Shown in pieces: positions 34,489 to 42,797 of a stretch of DNA of 64,000 nucleotides. The notes below the pieces were generated by a model. The model saw nothing but the letters and a program-made list of their open reading frames with translations. It had not been told where the DNA came from and did not search any database. The DNA is from UBA4055 sp964648295 (lineage in GTDB: Bacteria > UBA4055). Position 1 is the stretch's first letter. The number at the start of each line of letters is the position of its first letter. A program made the translations under genes and the position numbers. Location: contig CAZYNH010000002.1 of assembly GCA_964648295.1 (NCBI GenBank), positions 248,001 through 312,000 of the forward strand. Reading direction: 5' to 3'.

Positions 34489-35974
34489 GGATCTGCCCGC
34501 TGTCCCTGGAATCTATGTATGACTGGTAAAGGTTTTCATTTATGAACATATCAACGATCTCTTTGTCGAGCTCGCCGTCCTTGGCCATAAAGCCGAGTAT
34601 CTGCTTCGCTTTGTCGATCGGTATCGCCTTCTTGTAGGGCCTGTCGTGCGCCGTGAGAGCTTCGAAAACATCCGCCACAGCAAGTATTCTGGACTGGAGC
34701 ATTATACCGTCGCCCCTGACATTATGCGGATACCCGCTTCCGTCGAGCATTTCGTGATGAGCTCCCGCTATCTTAGGGATGTCCCTTAGCTCATCGGTAA
34801 ATGGAACTGTCTGAAGAATATCGAGCGTGTTAGTTACATGCTTCTTCATTTTTTCCCACTCCTCGGGGCTGAAATTACCCTTGACGAAGTTGGTGAGCAT
34901 ATATATTTCTTCCTCTTCAAGATATGCGTGCTCCTCGCCCTGAAAATCCACATACCTTTTACTGCCTATCTCTATTATTTTTGCCTTATCTTCATCAGAG
35001 CACGGTCCCGGCAGGTTCTTCTCAAGCAAAAATTTCAGGTCTTCGTCAATCTTTTTTAAGAACTCGGCCTTGAGCTGCTCATCGTGGATGTGGAATTCCG
35101 TTGAGAATTTTATCACCTCGAACCTGTTCTTTATAACAGCAACATCGTCCTCTTCGAGCTTGTTCCTTTTTTCGAGCACATTTTCCGGTACGGCGACCTT
35201 ACCCACGTCGTGCAGGAGTGCTGCATATTTCAGCTCCTCGAGTTTCTCCTCGTCAAAAAAAATATTTTTAAATGTACCCTCTTTTTTTGAATTAATGTGC
35301 TCGGCTATCATGTGCGATATGAAAGCGACTCTTTTTGAATGGCCCGCGGTATGCGGACTTCTTGCCTCGATGGCTTCGGAGAACGCTTCCACGAGCGCTT
35401 TATAAAGATTCTTGTTAGCCTCTAACAGACGCGCGTTTGACAACGCGACCGCGGCCTGGCTTGCCAGGGACAGGATGATCTGCTCGAATTCTTTTGAGAA
35501 TGGAACTATACTACCGTCGGGTTCGGTCTTGTTTATAAGCTGAACTACACCCAGAATACTTCCTTCGTTGTCTTTCATCGGCACTGAGAGCATGGAAACA
35601 GTACGGTATCCTGTCTTTATATCGTATGATTTGTTGAATTCGTACGGTTTGTCATCAGGTATGTTATAACAGTCTTCAATATTTACAGTTTCTCCGGTAA
35701 TGGCGGTATAACCGGCAATAGATTTCATCTCAAGAGGGACTGAAAAAGACCTGAAAACGCTGTCAGCTCCGTTCTTTGCGAGAGATACTGTTTTTGTTGC
35801 CTGGAATATCAGTTCCGACCTTATCCCGTCCTTAATGTATAGAGAACATGCGTCGCAGTCCGCGAACTCGATTATTTCGTTAACTATCAGATTGAAAAGG
35901 TTCTGCAGCTTTGTTTCCGAGGTCAGCGCTATCCCGATTCTGTTGAATGAGAATACAAGCTCTTTATAATCCAT
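34481..35974 (-). CDS. GAF/HD-GYP domain protein, putative c-di-GMP phosphodiesterase
   Basis: 497 residues. GAF domain at about 15-175, then an HD-GYP domain with HDVGK, HH and DGSGYP motifs (HHEMLDGSGYPHN) and the late ADVFEALTAHDRPYK. HD-GYP enzymes hydrolyse c-di-GMP to GMP. No transmembrane helix or receiver domain, so the GAF domain likely senses a small ligand in the cytoplasm. An insert of about 100 residues separates the HD from the GYP part, longer than usual. Confidence 0.9.
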   Translation of the reverse strand: MDYKELVFSFNRIGIALTSETKLQNLFNLIVNEIIEFADCDACSLYIKDGIRSELIFQATKTVSLAKNGADSVFRSFSVPLEMKSIAGYTAITGETVNIEDCYNIPDDKPYEFNKSYDIKTGYRTVSMLSVPMKDNEGSILGVVQLINKTEPDGSIVPFSKEFEQIILSLASQAAVALSNARLLEANKNLYKALVEAFSEAIEARSPHTAGHSKRVAFISHMIAEHINSKKEGTFKNIFFDEEKLEELKYAALLHDVGKVAVPENVLEKRNKLEEDDVAVIKNRFEVIKFSTEFHIHDEQLKAEFLKKIDEDLKFLLEKNLPGPCSDEDKAKIIEIGSKRYVDFQGEEHAYLEEEEIYMLTNFVKGNFSPEEWEKMKKHVTNTLDILQTVPFTDELRDIPKIAGAHHEMLDGSGYPHNVRGDGIMLQSRILAVADVFEALTAHDRPYKKAIPIDKAKQILGFMAKDGELDKEIVDMFINENLYQSYIDSRDSGQIHA

Positions 35975-35985
35975 ACGAACCGCCT

Positions 35986-36144
35986 CTATTTTATTTCTTC
36001 GTAATCAGCTTCCTCGATCTTATCTGTCCTTACTCTCTGTTTCTGCTCTTTATTCAAAAACATTTCCGCTTTGCCTTTTATTCTCCCCAGCTGATATGCG
36101 AAGTATATTATCACTATCAGTATTATTACGCCTATAGGGTTCAT
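35986..36144 (-). CDS. 52-residue single-span membrane peptide
   Basis: A short gene: MNPIGVIILIVIIYFAYQLGRIKG, one N-terminal transmembrane helix, then a charged tail ending EEADYEEIK. Such peptides with an acidic ADYEE end are common in Bacteroidota-like genomes (DUF4834-like), with no known function. AGAGGAAAG lies before the ATG, and the gene fits exactly between the deoxynucleoside kinase (12 bases) and the HD-GYP gene (11 bases). Confidence 0.7.
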   Translation of the reverse strand: MNPIGVIILIVIIYFAYQLGRIKGKAEMFLNKEQKQRVRTDKIEEADYEEIK

Positions 36145-36156
36145 CTTTCCTCTTTT

Positions 36157-36798
36157 TTATTGGATTTTAAGATATTTACTGTCATCAATTCCGCTTTCTA
36201 TCTCCTTCAGGATCAGGTCGATATGCTCTTTCTTATCAGGGTCAAGGCCGTCGATATTGACTATGAGCAGAGGGCACTCCCTGAAATGGTCAAAGAAATA
36301 CATATAACCCTTATTCAGTCCTTCAATATATTCCGCGTTGATCTCTTTCTCGTAGATCCTCTTTTTGTTCTTTACCCTTTCAAAAAGGACGGCAGGGTCG
36401 TGAGCGTGAAGGTAGATGACCACATCCGGAGTCCTTATATTGAGGTTCATGACCCTGAGCACCTGATTGTATAAAGCGAAATTTTTGTCATCGAGATTGT
36501 ATGAAGCATAGATCTGATCTTTATTGAATATGTAGTTCGCGACGATATTCGAACTGAAAAGGTCACCGTAGGGTATGTCAACCTGCTGCTGGTATCTCAT
36601 TGTCAGGAAAAAAAGCTGAAGAGGCAGGGCGAACTTCTCCGGGTTCTGATAAAAATCGCTAAGGAACGGATTCTCAAAGTAATTATCCCTTATAAGCTTT
36701 GCTTTCAGCCTTTCGGAAAGTTTCTGGGCCACGGCGTTCTTCCCGCTTCCCATAGGTCCTTCGACCGCGATGTAGATCTGATTAAGATTGAACTTCAC
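36157..36798 (-). CDS. Deoxynucleoside kinase (dGK/dAK type)
   Basis: 213 residues. P-loop GPMGSGKN, the DNYFENP segment and a lid with several Arg/Lys (RVKNKKR). The family phosphorylates deoxyguanosine or deoxyadenosine for nucleotide salvage. It starts at GTG with AAGGA upstream and overlaps the 3' end of folK by 17 bases; folK next to a deoxynucleoside kinase is a recurrent pair in several phyla. Confidence 0.88.
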   Translation of the reverse strand: MKFNLNQIYIAVEGPMGSGKNAVAQKLSERLKAKLIRDNYFENPFLSDFYQNPEKFALPLQLFFLTMRYQQQVDIPYGDLFSSNIVANYIFNKDQIYASYNLDDKNFALYNQVLRVMNLNIRTPDVVIYLHAHDPAVLFERVKNKKRIYEKEINAEYIEGLNKGYMYFFDHFRECPLLIVNIDGLDPDKKEHIDLILKEIESGIDDSKYLKIQ

Positions 36799-37282
36799 TT
36801 TTTTCCTTCTTTACTTTTGAACTGTCCGGGCATTCTGAAAGGAGCTGATCGATGCTTTTGCCCGTTCCGGGATCTACTGCGTCATGTTCGATCTCGTTCA
36901 CCGGTACCAGAACGAACCTTCTTTTAGTGAATTCCGGGTGGGGCACCATCAGGTTATCAAGTTCAATTTTTCTTTGACCGTAGAGAATTATGTCAATATC
37001 AATCGTCCTTGGGCCGTATCTGTTATCCCTGATCCTGCCCAGCGAGCTTTCGATCTCAGCAATAACTTCAAGGAGCTTCTCAGGTCCCCCGTCGAATGTG
37101 CCTGACACGGCGATATTAAAAAAATCATCCTGCTCTTTCAGTCCGACCGGTTCGGTTTCATAGAAAGACGAAACACTGTCGGCGTCGAAACCGGCGTTCA
37201 TCAGCCCGGAAAGAGCTGAATTGATATTTTCTTTTCTGTTCCCGACATTGCTTCCGAGAGACAGTATTATTTTCTCACTCAT
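36782..37282 (-). CDS. folK: FolK, 6-hydroxymethyl-7,8-dihydropterin pyrophosphokinase
   Basis: 166 residues. LSLGSNVGNR, YETEPVG and the signature GPRTIDIDIILYG are present. The enzyme transfers pyrophosphate from ATP in folate synthesis. ATG 37282 has AAGGGAA five bases upstream; a start six codons earlier is less likely. A weak TTTATA-N17-TATATT lies at 37309-37337 on the minus strand, a possible promoter for the operon folK to rsmB. Confidence 0.93.
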   Translation of the reverse strand: MSEKIILSLGSNVGNRKENINSALSGLMNAGFDADSVSSFYETEPVGLKEQDDFFNIAVSGTFDGGPEKLLEVIAEIESSLGRIRDNRYGPRTIDIDIILYGQRKIELDNLMVPHPEFTKRRFVLVPVNEIEHDAVDPGTGKSIDQLLSECPDSSKVKKEKSEVQS

Positions 37283-37370
37283 TACGTTCCCTTTTGTCAC
37301 CGTCTCTTAATATAAGCATTAAATTCTGTTTTATAAAGAGATTTATAAAGAAATTTTGTGAATTAAAGGA

Positions 37371-37399
37371 TTGATATAACAGGAAAAAAAATGTATTTT
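37371..37399 (+). promoter_or_regulatory. Promoter of the cyclophilin-to-rpoN operon, apparently leaderless
   Basis: TTGATA (37371-37376), 17 bases, TATTTT (37394-37399). The cyclophilin ATG is at 37407, eight bases after the -10 box, so transcription would start at or next to the A of the ATG. There is no ribosome binding site before it. Confidence 0.5.
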
Positions 37400-37406
37400 T
37401 CAAGCT

Positions 37407-38000
37407 ATGAAAAGATCGATGATGTTTATTCTCATACTAAGAGCCTTCATGTTCGGCGGGTGCGATAGCTGCGGTAAGCTGAAATATTATGTTGAATCAG
37501 CTGTCTTTGAAACGGACTCAGGTTCTTTCGTTCTCACTTTTTTTGGTTCAGAAGCTCCTGAGCATGTTAAAAATTTCAAAGAACTTGTAGCTAAGGGGTA
37601 TTACGACGGAAAAATATTCCACAGGGTAGTCCCTGAATTTGTGATACAGGCGGGAAGAGATTCCGCAACATCGTACAATTCGATCAGCCCCGAGATAAAC
37701 AGAATACATTTCAGAGGAGCGCTGGCCGCGGCGAGAATGGGTGATGAGATAAATCCGAAAAGAATGTCGGACGGATACGAATTCTATATATGTCTGAAGC
37801 CCCAGCCGGAGCTTGACGGGAAATACACGGTCTTCGGGCGGGTGGCCCGCGGGTTTGAAACAGTGAGCAGAATCGCTTCCGCCGCCACCGTACAGAACGA
37901 CAGGCCTGTAAAAGATATTTTTATAAGACGGGCGTACCTTGAAACATATTTCGACTCTGAAAAGTATGAATACTACAAAAGGATCGCGGAGAGAGAATGA
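37407..38000 (+). CDS. Cyclophilin-type peptidyl-prolyl isomerase, lipoprotein
   Basis: 197 residues. A signal peptide with lipobox FGGC (Cys19), then a cyclophilin domain with the catalytic Arg in FHRVVPEFVIQAG. The segments around GKYTVFGRVARGFE fit the family. It should act as a lipid-anchored folding helper in the periplasm. No Shine-Dalgarno sequence precedes ATG 37407. The stop overlaps the PASTA gene by four bases. Confidence 0.85.
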   Translation: MKRSMMFILILRAFMFGGCDSCGKLKYYVESAVFETDSGSFVLTFFGSEAPEHVKNFKELVAKGYYDGKIFHRVVPEFVIQAGRDSATSYNSISPEINRIHFRGALAAARMGDEINPKRMSDGYEFYICLKPQPELDGKYTVFGRVARGFETVSRIASAATVQNDRPVKDIFIRRAYLETYFDSEKYEYYKRIAERE

Positions 38001-38779
38001 AAAAAAAATATTTTGTTCCGGTTCTGATCACTGCGGCGGCAATTACAGCCGTTTTGCTTACTGCGGCACTTTATACTGACCGCGTGATAATGCCCGGATA
38101 CGCAAGGACCGGTCAGGAATATCCGGTCCCCGATATCAGGGGTTATAATATGAGTCAGTCGCGGGATATACTGGCGGCGGCAGGTTTTGTCCTGTCTGAC
38201 GAAGTTAACAGGAAAACGAATTTAGACAGGCCGCCCGGTGAAGTTCTAGAGCAGTATCCAAAAGCAGGATCTAAGTGTAAACCGGGAAGAAAAATATACG
38301 CTACCGTTTCAAAAGGAGCCCTTCCGGTAAAAATACCTGAGCTGATCGGCCTGTCCCCGCAGGATGCAAAATACAGGATCGCCGAATCAAAACTAGTTCT
38401 GGACAGCGTGCTTTATGAGTTCAGCACTGATTTTCCCGAAGGCGTGGTAATGGGCCAGAACCTTGTGGTAAACGACAGCGCGGCGGTCGGGGACAGCATC
38501 ATGATAGTCGTCAGCGTAGGGAAGCACCCTTCGGAGTTCGTGATCCCGAATGTAAAGGGCCAGATACTGAGAGCGGCGGCCGAAACGATAAGCAAAAGCG
38601 GATTCAGAATATCGGAGATAGTTTATATGAAGAACGAAAACTATCTGCCCAACACCGTTCTTGACCAGAAACCGCCTGCCGGCGAGGTCGTTTACCAGGG
38701 AGCCGAGGTAAGGCTTCTTGTATCAACGCTGAAAGATCTTCTGCCGGATGACGGAGTAAAAGGGAAGTTTGACAACTAA
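37997..38779 (+). CDS. PASTA-domain protein with N-terminal membrane anchor
   Basis: 260 residues. One transmembrane helix at about 6-26, then three PASTA repeats (about 45-110, 112-180, 182-248), each with the P-(D/E/N)-(I/L/V)-x-G start. PASTA domains bind muropeptides or beta-lactams in PknB kinases and PBPs; here they stand alone without a kinase or transpeptidase domain. ATGA overlap with the cyclophilin gene suggests a joint periplasmic role. Confidence 0.88.
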   Translation: MKKKYFVPVLITAAAITAVLLTAALYTDRVIMPGYARTGQEYPVPDIRGYNMSQSRDILAAAGFVLSDEVNRKTNLDRPPGEVLEQYPKAGSKCKPGRKIYATVSKGALPVKIPELIGLSPQDAKYRIAESKLVLDSVLYEFSTDFPEGVVMGQNLVVNDSAAVGDSIMIVVSVGKHPSEFVIPNVKGQILRAAAETISKSGFRISEIVYMKNENYLPNTVLDQKPPAGEVVYQGAEVRLLVSTLKDLLPDDGVKGKFDN

Positions 38780-38789
38780 AGGATAGATT

Positions 38790-39599
38790 ATGAATAATAT
38801 GACAAAACGAATATTAGTTGCTCTGGTCGCCGGGCCGGTAATACTTTATCTGCCCTTTCTCGGCATGAACTATTTCGCAGCCTTTGTTTTCATACTTTCA
38901 TTTCTTTCGTCGAAAGAACTTCTGAACATGTTCAGGATGAGACATATCAAGCTGACAAAACTGTCGCCCTATATGGTGTCGGTAATACCGCTTTTCTTTT
39001 TCGCCGGAGGCATGGAAAGAGCCGCCGAGTACGCGGTTTCCATTTTCACGGCGCTTTTTTTATTTGAGATATTCCGGACAAGGCAGAAACCTTCGGTTAT
39101 AATCTCCGCTTATCTTCTTATGGGTGTCTACTGCGGATTATTCCCCTCAATGCTGATAGGAATAATAGACAAGACCTCGCCTTCAATGTTCCTGTTCATC
39201 TACGGGATAATAATCGCGACCGACACTTTCGCTTATTTTGGAGGACTAACATGTTCAAAGATGTTCAGGACTCATAAACTGCTTGAAAGGGTCAGCCCCA
39301 AGAAGACGGTGGAAGGTTCTGTTTCGGGTCTTGTCTTCGCTGTGACAGCGGGATATATAATAGCCCAGTATACAGACGTCGGGATGTATTTCAGCACAGA
39401 TCTCGTGATCGTTCTTTCGGCAGTCATATCAGTTTTCGGACAGGCGGGCGACCTGTTCGAATCCAAGCTTAAAAGAGATTTCGGCGTGAAAGATTCCTCC
39501 GGACTGATACCCGGCCACGGCGGCGTTCTTGACAGGTTCGACAGCCTGTTCTTTGTCTCGCCTGCGGTTTATCTGTTCGTCAGTAATTACATAATTTAA
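38790..39599 (+). CDS. cdsA: CdsA, phosphatidate cytidylyltransferase
   Basis: 269 residues, about eight hydrophobic helices. The signature SKLKRDFGVKDSSGLIPGHGG and VLDRFDS are complete. It makes CDP-diacylglycerol from phosphatidic acid and CTP, the entry to membrane phospholipids. AAGGA lies upstream of the ATG. Confidence 0.93.
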   Translation: MNNMTKRILVALVAGPVILYLPFLGMNYFAAFVFILSFLSSKELLNMFRMRHIKLTKLSPYMVSVIPLFFFAGGMERAAEYAVSIFTALFLFEIFRTRQKPSVIISAYLLMGVYCGLFPSMLIGIIDKTSPSMFLFIYGIIIATDTFAYFGGLTCSKMFRTHKLLERVSPKKTVEGSVSGLVFAVTAGYIIAQYTDVGMYFSTDLVIVLSAVISVFGQAGDLFESKLKRDFGVKDSSGLIPGHGGVLDRFDSLFFVSPAVYLFVSNYII

Positions 39600-39607
39600 G
39601 GAGATAT

Positions 39608-39949
39608 ATGGAAGGGTACGATCTGGCAAAAAGAGTAGCAAAACTGGCGCTTGAGAAAAAGGGGATGGATGTTTCAATTATCGATCTCAGGAAATTTACA
39701 TCCAGCTTTGATTATTTCGTTATAATTACAGGTTCTGTGGACCAGCATGTAAAAGCTTTAGCCGACCACATAAGAAAAGAGCTGTCGAGAGAGGGCGTAA
39801 AACCGATAGGTTACGAAGGCGTATCGAATTTAAGATGGGTACTTCTGGATTTCGTGGATGTAGTTGTCCACATTTTTGATCCGGAGACACGTGAATTCTA
39901 TAAAATCGAATCGATCTGGAAAGACGCGGTAATTGAAAAGGCGGAATAA
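39608..39949 (+). CDS. rsfS: RsfS, ribosome silencing factor
   Basis: 113 residues, full length. The core DLRKFTSSFDYFVI and the C-terminal WVLLDFVDVVVHIFDPETREFY match RsfS, which binds L14 and keeps subunits apart during starvation. AGGAG upstream. The next gene starts two bases after its stop. Confidence 0.93.
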   Translation: MEGYDLAKRVAKLALEKKGMDVSIIDLRKFTSSFDYFVIITGSVDQHVKALADHIRKELSREGVKPIGYEGVSNLRWVLLDFVDVVVHIFDPETREFYKIESIWKDAVIEKAE

Positions 39950-39951
39950 AG

Positions 39952-40677
39952 ATGTCACTGATAATTGATATCGGAAATACATCTTCAAAACTTTACCTGA
40001 TCGAAAAAGGCAGGGTCATTAAGAGCGGCCTGTACGAAAGGGATATGTCTAAGTGGATAAGGTCGGGATCAGGGAAAGATGGGGTTGTGATAGCTTCGGT
40101 CGTTCCTGAAAGAACTAAAACCGTCTCGGCGGAAGTTAACAAACTTACGGGGAAAACTCCGTCTGTGATTAAGCACAGCCACTTCAGCTCGCTTAAAAGC
40201 AGATATCTTAATATCGGTGAGCTCGGAATTGACAGGCTTTGTAATGTTGCCTTCGCTCTTGAATACTACAAAAAGAACATTGTTGTAATCGATCTCGGTT
40301 CTGCCGTGACTTTTGAGATCATTAACTCTCAGGGCGAGTTCGAAGGCGGAATGATATTCCCCGGGATAAAACTTCAGTATGACGCGCTGGCAAAGAACAC
40401 CGCGCTTCTTCCTGATCTTAAGGCCGAGGTTACCGATCTTTTTATCGGAAGATCGACTGCAGAATGTATAAGATCGGGGGTGCAGAACGGAGTGGCCGGT
40501 GCCTGCAATGATTTTGTAAGGGAGCTGACCGCAAGGATGTCATCAAGGTTGAAGGTCATTTTATCAGGCGGTGACGCGGAGCTCATTTCAAAACTTGTGG
40601 ATTTTGATCACAGCATTGAACCTTTCACCGTCCCGATCGGCGCATGGCTGATAAGCCGCATGGGCAAAGAGAAATGA
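39952..40677 (+). CDS. coaX: CoaX, type III pantothenate kinase
   Basis: 241 residues. ASKHA motifs: IDIGNTSSKLYL at the start, GELGIDRLCN and DLGSAVTFEI with GGMIFPG. It phosphorylates pantothenate as the first step of CoA synthesis; type III enzymes need a monovalent cation and are not fed back by CoA. The stop overlaps the next ATG (ATGA). Confidence 0.93.
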   Translation: MSLIIDIGNTSSKLYLIEKGRVIKSGLYERDMSKWIRSGSGKDGVVIASVVPERTKTVSAEVNKLTGKTPSVIKHSHFSSLKSRYLNIGELGIDRLCNVAFALEYYKKNIVVIDLGSAVTFEIINSQGEFEGGMIFPGIKLQYDALAKNTALLPDLKAEVTDLFIGRSTAECIRSGVQNGVAGACNDFVRELTARMSSRLKVILSGGDAELISKLVDFDHSIEPFTVPIGAWLISRMGKEK

Positions 40678-42041
40678 GAACCGCGCTTCTGTTAATACTT
40701 ATCCTGCTTCTCATGCCCCGAATATTCCCGCAGACGCTTCTCAGGATACACCACGCCGATCTTCTTAAACAGGATGTATACGGCGGTAAAATAATTTACG
40801 GCAATATTGATATTGAATATGATGTTTACAGGGTAAAATGCGACAGCGCGGTCGTGAACAAAGATATGACTCACGCAATGCTTTTCAAAAACATTCAGTT
40901 CACGGATACTGCAAGAACAATAAAATGTCGGACGGCTACTCTCTCAAAGACCCCTAACGGAAGGATCGCTTATCTTTCCGGGAAAGTCAGCATAAAGGAA
41001 AAGGACGCGGTCATAACAGGAAATGAAGCATCTCTCAACGAGATCAGCGACAGGATCACTGTCTCGGATTCCGTAGTTGTAAGGTATTACGATTATCCGT
41101 CTATCCTTTTCTGTTCGAATCTTGAATTGGATACAAAGAACGATATGATAACATCACAGGACTTAGACAGCGTATTATGTCTTGATTCGCTCAGGTTCTA
41201 CAGGCTTTATTCAAAAAGGTTTATATACGATACAGGTAAAAAATTGCTTAATCTGGATACAAAGATAGATATGTATGCGTTTGAATACAGTCCCGCCAGG
41301 CCGGAAAATCAGTCTATAGAACCTTCAAATATATCAAAGACAGCCCGGACGCTTGTCAGGATCAAAGAAGGCCGCTTCTCATCTTTGGGCGGAAAATTCC
41401 ATTTCGATCCTTTCAGAATACAGGCTCAAGGTAAATGTTCTTTTGTAATGAGTGAGAAAGATGAGGCTGATTCGATATATTTCAGGTCTGATAAGATAAG
41501 CTACAGCGAAGAGGAGGATTTCGGTACGGCCGAAGGGAAGGTCTTTTTGAGAAAAGGAAAGATTAAAATTAACGCCGGTCTCGCTAAGTATTTCGGGAAT
41601 GAAAACACGGCAAAGTTCTTTGATAAACCAATTGTTACATACGACAGTCATAAATTATCCGGTGATTCAATGGAAGTGCTGTCAAAGTCCGGCAGTTTTG
41701 ATCCGGAAAGGGCGGTCGTTTACGGAAAGCCGAGATATGAATCCGTTCCTGATTCACTGAGGCCGGAGATGATAAATATTCTGACCGGAAAACTGATGAA
41801 ACTATGGTTTTCGGACAATGAAATTAATAAAATAATTGTTTCAAAAGAGGCCGAAGGTGTGTATTTTATAAGCAGGGAGAAAGATAAAGCCCCCGACGCC
41901 TCAAATTACCTTCTCGGAGAAGAAATAGAGTTGAATTTCTCCGAAGGTGATATAAAAGATGTTTCGATCAGAGGCGGGTGTGAAGGCATTTATTTCCCCG
42001 ACAAACTCAAAATGAAAGCGCTCGAAAAGAAAAAGAAGTAG
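40674..42041 (+). CDS. LptA/OstA-like LPS transport protein
   Basis: 455 residues. A signal peptide (about 1-20, LLLILILLLMPRIFPQ) then repeated OstA-type beta-jellyroll segments (YGNIDIEYDVYRVKCDSAVV, ARTIKCRTATLSK, and more to about 390). Longer than E. coli LptA (185 residues), as is common in FCB bacteria. It should bridge LPS across the periplasm. The start ATG overlaps the coaX stop. lptB and rpoN follow, a known conserved order. Confidence 0.82.
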   Translation: MRTALLLILILLLMPRIFPQTLLRIHHADLLKQDVYGGKIIYGNIDIEYDVYRVKCDSAVVNKDMTHAMLFKNIQFTDTARTIKCRTATLSKTPNGRIAYLSGKVSIKEKDAVITGNEASLNEISDRITVSDSVVVRYYDYPSILFCSNLELDTKNDMITSQDLDSVLCLDSLRFYRLYSKRFIYDTGKKLLNLDTKIDMYAFEYSPARPENQSIEPSNISKTARTLVRIKEGRFSSLGGKFHFDPFRIQAQGKCSFVMSEKDEADSIYFRSDKISYSEEEDFGTAEGKVFLRKGKIKINAGLAKYFGNENTAKFFDKPIVTYDSHKLSGDSMEVLSKSGSFDPERAVVYGKPRYESVPDSLRPEMINILTGKLMKLWFSDNEINKIIVSKEAEGVYFISREKDKAPDASNYLLGEEIELNFSEGDIKDVSIRGGCEGIYFPDKLKMKALEKKKK

Positions 42042-42043
42042 GT

Positions 42044-42793
42044 ATGGAACAGACATTAAGAGCAGAAGGACTTAAGAAAAGGTACGGCAAAAAGGAAGTC
42101 GTCAAATCCGTCTCGATAGAGCTGAAAAAAGGCGAGATAGTCGGGCTTCTGGGACCTAACGGGGCGGGTAAAACAACGACCTTCTACATGCTTACCGGGA
42201 TGATAAAACCGAACGGCGGAAAGGTGTTCCTTAACGGTAAGGATGTTGCCAGAATGCCGATGTATAAAAGGGCGAGGAACGGACTCGGCTACCTTCCGCA
42301 GGAAGCTTCTGTATTCAGAAAACTGTCTGTTGAGGACAACATCATGGCCATTCTGCAGAGGGTGGAGAAAGACAGGAAAAAGAGGTCGGAACGGCTGGAG
42401 ACCCTGCTTGACGAGCTCAAGATTAAACATATCAGAAAGAGTATGGGGTATTCATTAAGCGGAGGGGAGAGAAGGAGGGTAGAGATCACCCGTTCCATGG
42501 TCACACAACCGGATTTTATTCTTCTCGACGAGCCTTTCGCAGGCGTTGATCCCGTAACCATCGAGTCGATCCAGGCCATCGTAATGGGGCTCAAAAAAAG
42601 GGGGATAGGCGTACTTATTACCGATCATAATGTTTACGAGACATTAAAAATAACTGACAGAGCGTATATTCTCTTCGACGGAAAGATCATGATCGAGGGA
42701 TCGTCGGAATTTCTGGCAAGCGATCCTACGGCAAGAAAAATGTATCTGGGCGAAAATTTTAAGCTGCATCGTCCTGAAACCGATAAGGGGTGA
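42044..42793 (+). CDS. lptB: LptB, LPS export ABC ATPase
   Basis: 249 residues. Walker A GPNGAGKTT, Q-loop LPQEASVFRKLSVEDN (the LptB-specific stretch), signature LSGGERRRVEITRS and Walker B with DEPFAGVDP. It powers LptB2FG. lptF and lptG are not in the window. Confidence 0.95.
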   Translation: MEQTLRAEGLKKRYGKKEVVKSVSIELKKGEIVGLLGPNGAGKTTTFYMLTGMIKPNGGKVFLNGKDVARMPMYKRARNGLGYLPQEASVFRKLSVEDNIMAILQRVEKDRKKRSERLETLLDELKIKHIRKSMGYSLSGGERRRVEITRSMVTQPDFILLDEPFAGVDPVTIESIQAIVMGLKKRGIGVLITDHNVYETLKITDRAYILFDGKIMIEGSSEFLASDPTARKMYLGENFKLHRPETDKG

Positions 42794-42797
42794 TATT

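Noticed and set aside
37391..37468. ATG with AGGA upstream of the cyclophilin gene
   Set aside because: Different frame, stops after about 25 codons; overlaps the signal peptide of the real gene. Could be a leader peptide but nothing supports it.
41379..41651. Minus-strand ORF inside the LptA-like gene, and similar ones at 47091-47546 and 49120-50492
   Set aside because: Antisense to genes with signal peptides, family motifs and operon context; no start signals.
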